DNA of 7,322 nucleotides from assembly GCA_028688235.1 (NCBI GenBank), contig JAQTYP010000168.1:1-7322 (forward strand), read 5' to 3'. The DNA comes from Methylomonas sp. Lineage in GTDB: Bacteria > Pseudomonadota > Gammaproteobacteria > Methylococcales > Methylomonadaceae. The position numbers were made by a program, and so were the translations under genes. Below the pieces are notes generated by a model, which was not told the origin of the DNA, made no database searches, and saw only the letters and a program-made list of their open reading frames with translations. Below are positions 1 through 5,763 of this stretch, in pieces (the first letter of the stretch is position 1; the number at the start of each line of letters is the position of its first letter).

Positions 1-456
1 GCGGCGTTTAGCTTCGGTAGGATGGGCTGTCATGACCGGTAGATAATGCATCTCGTCAAATAGCGGCTGCAATTGTTCGGCGCTGATGCCGGCATTTTTG
101 AAGGCCAACAAGGTGTCGTGAAACGAACCGCGCCAGTAATGTCTGTTTTTTTCGATTTGGCGGCGGCGATTCTGAAGCTGGGTGGATTCTTCGGCGATGT
201 TCAGCAGGCTGAAATACAGGCTAAAGGCCCTGATGACCTCGCTTAAGGTGTCGGCCGGCAAATCCTCTAATGTGCGAAGCATCTGTTGCCGGCGGGCAGG
301 CTGGTTGTCGCGGCGTAAGGCGGAAAACTGGCGTTGCAGCAGTTCTACGGTTGCGGCGACCTTGGGGGTGGCCTGGGTCTTCAGCACCTTTCCTAGTATG
401 ACTTTCAATAAACGAATCGCAGAGCGCAGGGCTTTGTCGTCGTATGGCTGGGACAT
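1..456 (-). CDS. ppc: Phosphoenolpyruvate carboxylase, N-terminal part (cut by window edge)
   Basis: PEP carboxylase makes oxaloacetate from phosphoenolpyruvate and bicarbonate in the cytoplasm, refilling C4 acids for the TCA cycle. Only the first 152 codons are present. Reading leftward from ATG at 456-454, the protein starts MSQPYDDKALRSAIRLL, is largely helical, and reaches LPVMTAHPTEAKRR at the window edge. TAHPTE (residues 143-148) is the PEPC signature around the catalytic histidine, here His145, close to its position in the E. coli enzyme (His138). The family is usually 870-950 residues, so over 80% lies outside. The start agrees with the expected distance to the catalytic His. Its ribosome site is weak (GAG about 10 nt upstream). 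The gene is divergent from a LysR regulator across a 108-bp spacer with a palindrome, which suggests regulation by it. The TAHPTEAKRR variant differs from the E. coli form after the glutamate. Identification is firm from the motif and flanking helices. Confidence 0.9.
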   Translation of the reverse strand, partial: MSQPYDDKALRSAIRLLKVILGKVLKTQATPKVAATVELLQRQFSALRRDNQPARRQQMLRTLEDLPADTLSEVIRAFSLYFSLLNIAEESTQLQNRRRQIEKNRHYWRGSFHDTLLAFKNAGISAEQLQPLFDEMHYLPVMTAHPTEAKRR

Positions 457-486
457 GGCAGTTCTCGATTAATTTAAACGATACAT

Positions 487-515
487 AAAATACGCCGGTC
501 GCCAAAAATAGTAAA
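487..515 (-). promoter_or_regulatory. Possible sigma-70 promoter of ppc
   Basis: Read on the minus strand, TTTACT (515-510) and TATTTT (492-487) are separated by 17 bp, each matching 4 of 6 consensus bases. The -10 box ends about 30 bp before the ppc start codon. The 14-bp palindrome at 521-534 lies just upstream of this -35 box, where a LysR-type activator would normally bind. This comes from visual matching only; other AT-rich boxes nearby could serve instead. Confidence 0.3.
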
Positions 516-520
516 ATCGG

Positions 521-534
521 AACTATCGATAGTT
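521..534. promoter_or_regulatory. Palindromic operator candidate between ppc and the LysR gene
   Basis: AACTATCGATAGTT is a perfect 14-bp inverted repeat in the divergent spacer. Its CGATA half (527-531) recurs at 549-553, exactly 22 bp or about two helical turns away, next to a GATATTT direct repeat (541-547 and 550-556). LysR-type regulators typically bind one strong dyad and a weaker site about two turns away. The second site sits 12-16 nt before the regulator's ATG, so binding there could also repress the regulator itself. Protein binding is inferred; the symmetry and spacing are seen directly. Confidence 0.45.
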
Positions 535-564
535 TTCATAGATATTTTCGATATTTCTGTACTC

Positions 565-1482
565 ATGGAACGCATCAATTATCAGCATTTGTATTATTTT
601 TGGGCGGTGGCTAAACACGGCAGCATCAGCGCGGCTTGTGAAACCCTGCATTTGGCTCAGCCGACCATCAGCGGTCAGTTGGCGGTTTTCGAACAATCGG
701 CAGGCGTTAAATTATTGCGCAAAGAAGGCCGAAAATTGGTGTTGACCGAAACCGGCCGGGCGGTTTTTCATTATGCCGACGAAATTTTCGCGCTGGGCCG
801 CGAAATGACGCATATGCTGAAAGGCCGCACTACCGAACGTGGTTTGCGTCTGCATATCGGCATCAGCGATGCGATGCCCAAGTTGATCGCATATAAATTG
901 ATGGAGCCGGTATTGCGTCTGTCCGAGCCCAAGCAAGTGCATTGCGTGGAAGACAAAACCGATCGATTGCTGATCGAAATCGGTTTACACGGCATAGACA
1001 TGATGTTGTGCGACGTGCCGGCGACCCCGGCCAGCGGTACCAGGGTTTTTAATCATTTTTTGGGTGAGTCGGGCGTCGGGGTGTTCGCGGTTCCGGAATT
1101 GGCGGCCCGCTATCGTCGGGGATTTCCGCGTTGCCTGAACGGTGCGCCGTTTCTGTTGCCAACCACGAATACCGCTTTGCGGCGCTCGTTGGATCAATGG
1201 TTCGACACCCAACAAATTTGTCCGGCCATACAGGCCGAAGTGGAAGACAGCGCCTTATTAAAAACCTTTGGTGCCGCGGGAGCCGGTTTGTTTTTTTCGC
1301 CGCAAGTGGTGGCCGCCGAAATCCAGCGTCAATACGGCACAGAAATGCTGGGGCCGGCCGACGGTGTCGTCGAACGCTTTTACGCCATCACGGCTCAGCG
1401 CCGCATGAAACATCCCTTGGTGACGGCCATATTGCAACATGCACAGCAGGGGATGTTCGATTTATTGAACGGCAACGCATAG
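565..1482 (+). CDS. nhaR: LysR-type transcriptional regulator, NhaR-like
   Basis: A DNA-binding regulator of 305 residues, the usual LysR length. The winged helix-turn-helix is at about residues 4-63, with the HTH around 20-41 (SISAACETLHLAQPTISGQL). The ligand-binding domain runs from about residue 92 to the C-terminus. The opening MERINYQHLYYFW, the phrase YADEIFALGREM and the later ALLKTFGAAGAG closely resemble E. coli NhaR, which activates the Na+/H+ antiporter gene nhaA in response to sodium. No antiporter is visible here. The gene is divergent from ppc, and an AIF-like flavoprotein follows on the same strand. The start at 565 is supported by alignment to NhaR, although no clear Shine-Dalgarno precedes it. 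The LysR assignment is certain and the NhaR subfamily likely, but its true effector and targets are open. The symbol reflects sequence likeness only. Confidence 0.85.
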   Translation: MERINYQHLYYFWAVAKHGSISAACETLHLAQPTISGQLAVFEQSAGVKLLRKEGRKLVLTETGRAVFHYADEIFALGREMTHMLKGRTTERGLRLHIGISDAMPKLIAYKLMEPVLRLSEPKQVHCVEDKTDRLLIEIGLHGIDMMLCDVPATPASGTRVFNHFLGESGVGVFAVPELAARYRRGFPRCLNGAPFLLPTTNTALRRSLDQWFDTQQICPAIQAEVEDSALLKTFGAAGAGLFFSPQVVAAEIQRQYGTEMLGPADGVVERFYAITAQRRMKHPLVTAILQHAQQGMFDLLNGNA

Positions 1483-1484
1483 CA

Positions 1485-1512
1485 TTGTGACAAATTGGGC
1501 TGACGATAAATA
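1485..1512 (+). promoter_or_regulatory. Possible promoter of the AIF-like oxidoreductase gene
   Basis: TTGTGA (1485-1490) and TAAATA (1507-1512) are 16 bp apart in the 121-bp gap between the LysR gene and the AIF-like gene, within an AT-rich patch. This would leave a 5' leader of roughly 85 nt. The pair is weak, and read-through from the LysR gene is equally possible because no terminator hairpin is visible in the gap. Confidence 0.25.
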
Positions 1513-1593
1513 TATTTTTGAACCTCAGTAAGCAGGCCCTGTCCGAGCGTAATATCTTGAAACCCTCTTAAGGATGAGCGTCTTTAACCGATC

Positions 1594-1600
1594 GGGAGGG
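1594..1600 (+). promoter_or_regulatory. Ribosome binding site that decides the start of the AIF-like gene
   Basis: GGGAGGG lies 3 nt before ATG 1604. The earlier in-frame ATG at 1574 follows AAGG with no spacer, which is a poor arrangement. The protein from 1604 starts MSHYHYLIVGGG, placing the FAD-binding glycines right at the N-terminus as in the family. The spacing is slightly short but this start is clearly preferable. Confidence 0.55.
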
Positions 1601-1603
1601 CCT

Positions 1604-2797
1604 ATGTCGCATTATCATTATCTCATCGTTGGCGGCGGCATGGCCGCATACGCCGCTATTCGGGGCATTCGGGCCGTCGATCCCGACGGCAGCATAGGAT
1701 TGGTCAGCGGGGAATCGTATCCACCCTATAAACGTCCACCGCTTTCCAAGGGGTTATGGCGAGGAAAGCCCTTGGACAAAATCTGGTATCCATTGGATGC
1801 GTTTCGGGTAATACTGCATTTAGGCCGCCGCGTGGAAACTCTCGATCTATCCAAAAAAACCGTCACGGACGATCAGGGCAATGACTACCGTTTCGACAAA
1901 TTGTTGATCGCTACCGGCGGCGATGTCGTAAGGCTACCGTTCGGAGGGGATGAAATCATTTATTTTCGCGACTTGACGGACTATCACCGGCTTTTGGCTC
2001 TGAGCGGGCAAAAGCAGCGGTTTGCCGTGATTGGCGGCGGTTTTATCGGATCCGAAATCGCTGCGGCTCTGGCGATGAATGGCAAGCAAGTGACGATGTT
2101 GTTCCCGGAGCAAGGCATAGGAGCGTCTTTGTTTCCCGGCGATCTGGTTCATTTTCTGAACGATTATTACCGCGCACACGGTGTCGACGTGCTGCCCAGT
2201 CAGTTGGTCACCGGCTTGGAGCGAGATCGGCAGGGCTTATGTTTAATTGCTCGAGGTAGGGCAGGGGGAGCCGAACTTCGCATCGAAACGGATGCGGTCG
2301 TGGCGGGAATCGGCATCAGGCCCAACGTCAGCTTGGCGGAGAGGGCCGGATTAGCCGTCGATAACGGCATCGTCGTGGATGCGTTGCTGCGTAGCGGTCA
2401 TCCGGACATCTATGCCGCCGGTGATGTCGCCAATTTCTACAATCCGGCTTTGGATCGACGCATGCGTGCTGAACACGAGGATGCCGCACTGACGATGGGA
2501 GAATGCGCCGGTCGCAACATGGCGGGCGATGCCTCGTCTTACTATCATCTGCCTTATTTTTACTCCGATTTGTTCGAGCTGGGCTACGAAGCCGTAGGGC
2601 GCATCGATTCCCGCTTGGAAATGGTCGAGGATTGGATGGAGCCCTTCAAAAAAGGCGTGATTTATTATTTGCAGCAGGATAGGGTGCGCGGTGTATTGTT
2701 ATGGAACGTCTGGGACCGCTTAGGTGCGGCTCGTGCGCTTATAGCCGAACCGGGGCCGTTTACGCCTGCCGATGTGGCCGGGATGCTGGTATCCTGA
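1604..2797 (+). CDS. FAD/NAD(P)H-dependent oxidoreductase, apoptosis-inducing-factor (AIF) family
   Basis: A 397-residue flavoprotein (counting from ATG 1604). An N-terminal dinucleotide-binding fold for FAD is seen at residues 7-24 (LIVGGGMAAYAAIRGIRA), followed by YKRPPLSKGLW (42-52), the FAD-contact segment of AIF, with Lys49. The ATG motif is LIATGG (101-106). The NAD(P)H-binding fold is VIGGGFIGSEIAAAL (142-156), with Glu151. The second FAD motif is IYAAGDVANFY (269-279). The C-terminal domain has AEHEDA (289-294) and PYFYSDLFELGYEAVG (317-332), closely matching human AIF in order and phrasing. No signal peptide, membrane helix or iron-sulfur Cys motif is seen. Family members oxidise NADH and pass electrons to quinones, ferredoxins or respiratory assembly partners. 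No ferredoxin or dioxygenase gene is adjacent, so the partner is unknown. An unknown small gene follows after 124 bp on the same strand. The family is secure; the substrate is not. An alternative label is ferredoxin/rubredoxin reductase-like protein. Confidence 0.88.
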   Translation: MSHYHYLIVGGGMAAYAAIRGIRAVDPDGSIGLVSGESYPPYKRPPLSKGLWRGKPLDKIWYPLDAFRVILHLGRRVETLDLSKKTVTDDQGNDYRFDKLLIATGGDVVRLPFGGDEIIYFRDLTDYHRLLALSGQKQRFAVIGGGFIGSEIAAALAMNGKQVTMLFPEQGIGASLFPGDLVHFLNDYYRAHGVDVLPSQLVTGLERDRQGLCLIARGRAGGAELRIETDAVVAGIGIRPNVSLAERAGLAVDNGIVVDALLRSGHPDIYAAGDVANFYNPALDRRMRAEHEDAALTMGECAGRNMAGDASSYYHLPYFYSDLFELGYEAVGRIDSRLEMVEDWMEPFKKGVIYYLQQDRVRGVLLWNVWDRLGAARALIAEPGPFTPADVAGMLVS

Positions 2798-2879
2798 AAT
2801 TTGGTGACTTTTAACCTGAAAAAATCATTGAGTCCACGCAAAATGCCAAAATTTTCAGAGGGTTGCAAATTTGGTGGAC
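2797..2879. repeat. Short direct and inverted repeats in the gap after the AIF-like gene
   Basis: AAATTTGGTG occurs at 2797-2806 and again at 2867-2876. GTCCAC (2832-2837) is mirrored by GTGGAC (2874-2879). The region is AT-rich and lies between two same-strand genes. It could hold regulatory sites for the downstream small gene, but AT-rich DNA produces such matches readily. Confidence 0.3.
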
Positions 2880-2921
2880 CGACTGCAATTTCCAGCAACA
2901 TGAGGGCAGGGGGACATTAAC

Positions 2922-3398
2922 ATGAAAACTTCGATGAATTCGCCGCTTACCGATGACGGAGGCTGTATGTCAGGCTGGACTGCGAGTCCTGTAATCAGTA
3001 GTTGCCAGAAACAGGGCTTTAATCGTCAAGGCGAGGAAATGAAAATGCATGCCATGAAAAGCTATTCGATGGAGGTTTATCCGCCTGCAGAATTAGCCCA
3101 ATACATGCAACAGCCATCGCCCGATGTGGTTGCGCATTTGAAACGACAAGGCGTCGATATTCGCCAATTTAATAGAAGGCGGGTTGCCTTTCTAGCCAAA
3201 CTGAGTTTACCCAACGAGCCTGAAGATTCGGCCGCGGAAATCACCTTGGTATCCGAGCAACGCCAAGAGGGTGGCGTTTACAAACACGAAACCCTTTTGC
3301 CGCGAAATATGCTGTGTTTGCGGGATTCTCCGGTCGATACCGTTTTGGCTTCGCTGAACCATGCGCTGCAACGATACAATTGGTATCCGCCTTATTAA
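2922..3398 (+). CDS. Uncharacterised small soluble protein
   Basis: I do not recognise this family. The longest version has 158 residues, but the first 40 or so (MKTSMNSPLTDDGGCMSG...) look low in structure and may not be translated. Competing starts are ATG 2922 (GGGGG 8 nt upstream), ATG 2967 (GGAGG 4 nt upstream) and ATG 3045 (GAGG 8 nt upstream), the last giving 117 residues beginning MHAMKSYSMEVYPP. The body reads as a compact protein: a helix at AELAQYMQQPSPDVVAHLKRQ, a basic patch QFNRRRVAFLAKL (full-frame residues about 82-94), an acidic stretch, then a C-terminal helix ending in aromatic RYNWYPPY. There is no signal peptide, membrane helix or metal motif. It follows the AIF-like gene on the same strand by 124 bp and converges on xth. 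The coding claim rests on the long open frame and protein-like composition after residue 45; function is unknown. Confidence 0.6.
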   Translation: MKTSMNSPLTDDGGCMSGWTASPVISSCQKQGFNRQGEEMKMHAMKSYSMEVYPPAELAQYMQQPSPDVVAHLKRQGVDIRQFNRRRVAFLAKLSLPNEPEDSAAEITLVSEQRQEGGVYKHETLLPRNMLCLRDSPVDTVLASLNHALQRYNWYPPY

Positions 3399-3467
3399 GG
3401 AAGGAGCATGAAGTAACTTCTTCAAAATCGGAAAGGGGTTCAGTGACTCGATTGGCGGGTGTCGGCG

Positions 3468-3486
3468 GCAGGGATAATATTCCTGC
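3468..3486. repeat. Hairpin in the convergent gap before xth end
   Basis: GCAGGGATAATATTCCTGC can fold into an 8-pair stem (one G-T pair) with a 3-nt loop. It lies between two genes that converge, where a terminator is expected. On the plus strand it is followed by AAACTATTTT, a poor U-tract, and on the minus strand by GC-rich DNA. It may assist termination of the upstream small gene but is not a textbook intrinsic terminator. Confidence 0.25.
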
Positions 3487-3505
3487 AAACTATTTTGGTG
3501 CCAGT

Positions 3506-4270
3506 CTAAAAACCGATGTCGATTCCGACAGGACAGTGATCCGAACCCATGACCTGCGGTAAAATGAACGTATCGCTTATCTGGCCGAGCAGGGTTTGAC
3601 TGGCCAGCACGTAATCGATACGCCAGCCGATATTTTTGGCTCGGGCATTTGCGCGATAGCTCCACCAGCTATAAGCGACGGTATCGGGGTTGAAATGCCG
3701 AAAACTGTCTACCAAGCCTGCATGGACGAAACGGCTGAAGCCGTCGATTTCGGCCTGGGTGTATCCTGCGGATTTGTTGTAATTGGCCTTGGGGCGAGCA
3801 ATGTCCATGGCTTGATGGGCCACGTTGAAATCGCCGCAGGCGATGACGGGTTTTTGCTCTTGCAACGACTGAAGGTAGGCCAGAAAGGCCTGGTCCCAGG
3901 TTTGCCGGTAATCCAGCCTGACCAGATTATCACCGGAATTTGGCACATAGACGTTGGTCAAGAAAAACTTTTCGAATTCGGCCGTGATGACCCGCCCTTC
4001 CTGATCGTGTTCGGCGACATTGATACCGCGAAAAATTCGTAGCGGCTCCTGCCGGGTCAATAGAGCCACCCCTGAATAGCCCTTGCGTTCCGCCGAGTAG
4101 CTGTAAACGTGATAATGGTCTATGGCTTCCAGGGCTTTTTGCACTTGATCGTCCTGGGCCTTGGTTTCTTGCAACAATAGACAATCGGCGTTCAATTCCT
4201 GCAGCGTTTCGGTAAATCCTTTGCCCTGGACGGCGCGAATGCCGTTAACGTTCCAAGAGACGATTTTCAT
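3506..4270 (-). CDS. xth: Exodeoxyribonuclease III (AP endonuclease)
   Basis: Cuts DNA 5' to abasic sites and removes blocked 3' ends during base excision repair; Mg2+-dependent and cytoplasmic. At 254 residues it is the normal length for the ExoIII/APE1 family and appears intact. Active-site landmarks are all present: MKIVSWNVNG with Asn7, LLLQETK with Glu35, NVYVPNSG with Tyr108, ACGDFNVAH with Asp147 and Asn149, NIGWRIDYVL with Asp219, and GSDHCPVG with Asp244 and His245. The start at 4270 puts the conserved KIVSWNVNG at the N-terminus; only a weak GGA precedes it. The dedA-like gene lies upstream on the same strand, but the 232-bp gap argues for a separate promoter. Nothing in the motif set is missing. 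The family assignment is very secure; the choice between xthA and exoA symbols is a naming matter. Confidence 0.96.
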   Translation of the reverse strand: MKIVSWNVNGIRAVQGKGFTETLQELNADCLLLQETKAQDDQVQKALEAIDHYHVYSYSAERKGYSGVALLTRQEPLRIFRGINVAEHDQEGRVITAEFEKFFLTNVYVPNSGDNLVRLDYRQTWDQAFLAYLQSLQEQKPVIACGDFNVAHQAMDIARPKANYNKSAGYTQAEIDGFSRFVHAGLVDSFRHFNPDTVAYSWWSYRANARAKNIGWRIDYVLASQTLLGQISDTFILPQVMGSDHCPVGIDIGF

Positions 4271-4358
4271 CGATGATTCCGAGATTAGTCGGCTTCGCCC
4301 AATGCTGATGCCGTATGCCGCACATTTTAATGCCTGGCTTTATTCAGGGCCAGATTTT

Positions 4359-4382
4359 TGCCTATCCGCCAATGGATAGGCA
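4359..4382. repeat. Perfect 9-bp inverted repeat upstream of xth
   Basis: TGCCTATCC (4359-4367) and GGATAGGCA (4374-4382) form a perfect stem with a 6-nt loop. In the dedA-to-xth direction the stem is followed by AAAAATCTGG, so it has no U-tract; in the plus direction it is followed by TGCGG. It may be a transcription-pausing or protein-binding site, or a remnant of a repeat family. The rest of the 4271-4502 gap shows no other clear element. Confidence 0.45.
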
Positions 4383-4502
4383 TGCGGTGCTTGCGCGATT
4401 TTGCCATCGTTTTGGAGGCGCTACAGGATGTCGCGATGAGCTGTGTATAACGGCGAGCGCAGAACGTAGGAACTAAAAAGTAAGTTATTTCTAACGGAAT
4501 GC

Positions 4503-5081
4503 TTATTGCGTGAAATGGTAAATCAATCCGCCGATCGCGATCACGACGACCAAGCCCCAGCCCAGACGGTCCATATGTTCGCGTAATTTGGATTCCAGCT
4601 TTTCTCCGCCGGCGGCGAGCAATATCGCAACCAGAAAAAAACGACCGCCGCGGCCTATCATGGATGCCAGCACGAAAGGAGCTATAAGCATATTCAATGT
4701 GCCGGCGGCTATGGTAAATACCTTGTAAGGGATAGGCGAAAATCCGGCGACCAGGACTGCCCAAAATCCCCATTGGTTAAACCATGTGGTTGCCGTCAGG
4801 TAACCTTCCCAATAATGGGTGGTTTTTAGCCAGGGGGCTATGTTTTCGAATAGAAAATAACCTATGCCGTAGCCTAAAATGCCGCCTAACACCGATGCCG
4901 TCGTGGTCCAAAATGCGAAGCGCATGGCTTTGCTGGGTTGTGCCAGCGCCATGGGAGCCAGCATTACATCGGGTGGCACCGGAAAAAACGAGGATTCCGC
5001 GAAACTTAAAACGACCAAATACCTTAAGGCGTGTCTGTGTCTGGACCAGGAAATGACGAGGTCGTAGAGTTTTTGAAACAT
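4503..5081 (-). CDS. DedA-family (YqaA-type) inner-membrane protein
   Basis: An integral membrane protein of 192 residues with the DedA/VTT fold. Members move lipid carriers or phospholipids across the inner membrane and support envelope integrity. The first re-entrant segment is LSFAESSFFPVPPDVMLAPMAL (residues about 25-46), with conserved Glu29 and Asp38. It is followed by a glycine-rich helix SVLGGILGYGIGYFLF (63-78), the second re-entrant segment GFSPIPYKVFTIAAGT (113-128), and GRGGRFFLVA (143-152) with the conserved arginine. A final hydrophobic helix sits at about 174-189 before HFTQ. The short length and FFPVPPDVML phrasing match the YqaA subgroup. The start at 5081 lacks a visible Shine-Dalgarno, but no later Met preserves the first segment well. 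It is divergent from the unknown gene at 5266 and upstream of xth. The family is secure; the exact cargo is not known from sequence. Confidence 0.9.
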   Translation of the reverse strand: MFQKLYDLVISWSRHRHALRYLVVLSFAESSFFPVPPDVMLAPMALAQPSKAMRFAFWTTTASVLGGILGYGIGYFLFENIAPWLKTTHYWEGYLTATTWFNQWGFWAVLVAGFSPIPYKVFTIAAGTLNMLIAPFVLASMIGRGGRFFLVAILLAAGGEKLESKLREHMDRLGWGLVVVIAIGGLIYHFTQ

Positions 5082-5265
5082 AGGCTAGAGTTTATTTAAG
5101 TCGTGCTGCTATGATTAGCGAGGGTAAGGAGGGGCATTATAAGGTTTGTTGCCCGGTTTTTCAGTCTTGTTGAACGAAATACCGTGCTTTTTAGGTATAT
5201 TCATTCGTTCCCAGGCTCCTCCGGTTAGTCTCATCTCCGAGTCCTTCATGGATCAAGGTTGGATC

Positions 5266-5712
5266 ATGTATGCCATACTCAAGAATATCCATCATGCAGC
5301 CTCGATAGACCATCTCGAGGCCTATGTAACGCCATTGTTAAAAGGCTCGTTCCTGCAACGCGACGGCGAATTGAAGGCGATAGTCATCATTCAGCTGAAC
5401 GATAAATTCGGGATTGCCGTCGAACGCCACGCACTGGTTCGCGTATGCTCGGACAAAGTCAGGAGGCGATTGATCAAGGCATTGAATAAACAGTTTTATG
5501 TGGACGAAGACGGGCAGCGGCTGCATGTCAGGGCCGACGAATACGTCGTCAGACTGATCATGAACGATAAGCGTGTGAACGGTTCCGAATTCGTGTGGGT
5601 TAAAAATGATTCGAGAAAAGGCGAGAGGCGGCGCCTTGGATTGAAAATTGTGCATGTACCCGAAAAAGATTTTACCGGTTGTGGTTTTGGCAAGCTGGTT
5701 CGAAGGTGGTAA
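5266..5712 (+). CDS. Uncharacterised 148-residue soluble protein
   Basis: I do not recognise this family. The open frame extends back to a TTG at 5146, but ATG 5266 is the best start: AAGG lies 7 nt upstream, and coding-like sequence begins MYAILKNIHHAASIDHLEAY. ATG 5248 is a weaker alternative. The protein has an N-terminal helical part, then alternating beta-like segments: LKAIVIIQLNDKFGIAVER, ALVRVC, a basic helix DKVRRRLIKALNKQFYV, LHVRADEYVVRLIM, EFVWVKND, then a basic stretch RKGERRRLGLKIVHV and a C-terminal KLVRRW. Many Arg/Lys residues are present; there is no signal peptide, membrane segment or cysteine metal motif. I looked for PilZ signatures (RxxxR, [DN]xSxxG) and did not find a convincing set. 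It is divergent from dedA and convergent with recD, 51 bp apart. It is probably a real gene given its length, ribosome site and protein-like composition; function is unknown. Confidence 0.68.
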   Translation: MYAILKNIHHAASIDHLEAYVTPLLKGSFLQRDGELKAIVIIQLNDKFGIAVERHALVRVCSDKVRRRLIKALNKQFYVDEDGQRLHVRADEYVVRLIMNDKRVNGSEFVWVKNDSRKGERRRLGLKIVHVPEKDFTGCGFGKLVRRW

Positions 5713-5719
5713 TTCAAAT

Positions 5720-5760
5720 GCCAAGTTCTTGTCGACTGAGGATGGGCTCGTGACTTTGGC
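5720..5760. terminator. Weak shared hairpin between the convergent genes
   Basis: GCCAAGT (5720-5726) pairs with ACTTTGGC (5753-5760), with one bulged base and a long 26-nt loop, inside the 51-bp gap separating the stop of the unknown gene from the stop of recD. A bidirectional terminator would be expected here, but the loop is large and neither side has a clean U-run, so the call is tentative. Confidence 0.2.
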
Positions 5761-5763
5761 TTG

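Noticed and set aside
182..472. 96-codon plus-strand frame at the left end
   Set aside because: It is antisense to the ppc N-terminal coding sequence, whose motif TAHPTE is unambiguous; the plus-strand protein has a non-protein-like composition.
221..505. 94-codon minus-strand frame overlapping ppc
   Set aside because: Same strand as ppc but a different frame; it lacks any PEPC motif, while the true ppc frame runs from 456 to the window edge.
1131..1490. 119-codon plus-strand frame inside the LysR gene
   Set aside because: An out-of-frame shadow of the regulator's ligand-binding domain.
1574..1603. Ten-codon N-terminal extension of the AIF-like protein
   Set aside because: ATG 1574 has no spacer to its AAGG, while ATG 1604 has GGGAGGG and puts the FAD motif at the normal N-terminal position.
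3207..3665. 152-codon minus-strand frame spanning the convergent gap
   Set aside because: It overlaps the C-terminal part of xth in another frame and runs antisense to the unknown small gene; no recognisable motif.
3596..4042. 148-codon plus-strand frame over xth
   Set aside because: Antisense to the catalytic core of exonuclease III, where all active-site residues are intact on the minus strand.
4327..4773. 148-codon minus-strand frame overlapping the dedA end
   Set aside because: Mostly an out-of-frame shadow of the DedA-family gene; only its last 26 codons fall in non-coding DNA and are discussed separately.
5146..5265. Upstream TTG-started extension of the unknown gene
   Set aside because: The added residues look non-coding, and ATG 5266 has a better-placed AAGG; a TATATT at 5196-5201 suggests promoter rather than coding DNA here.
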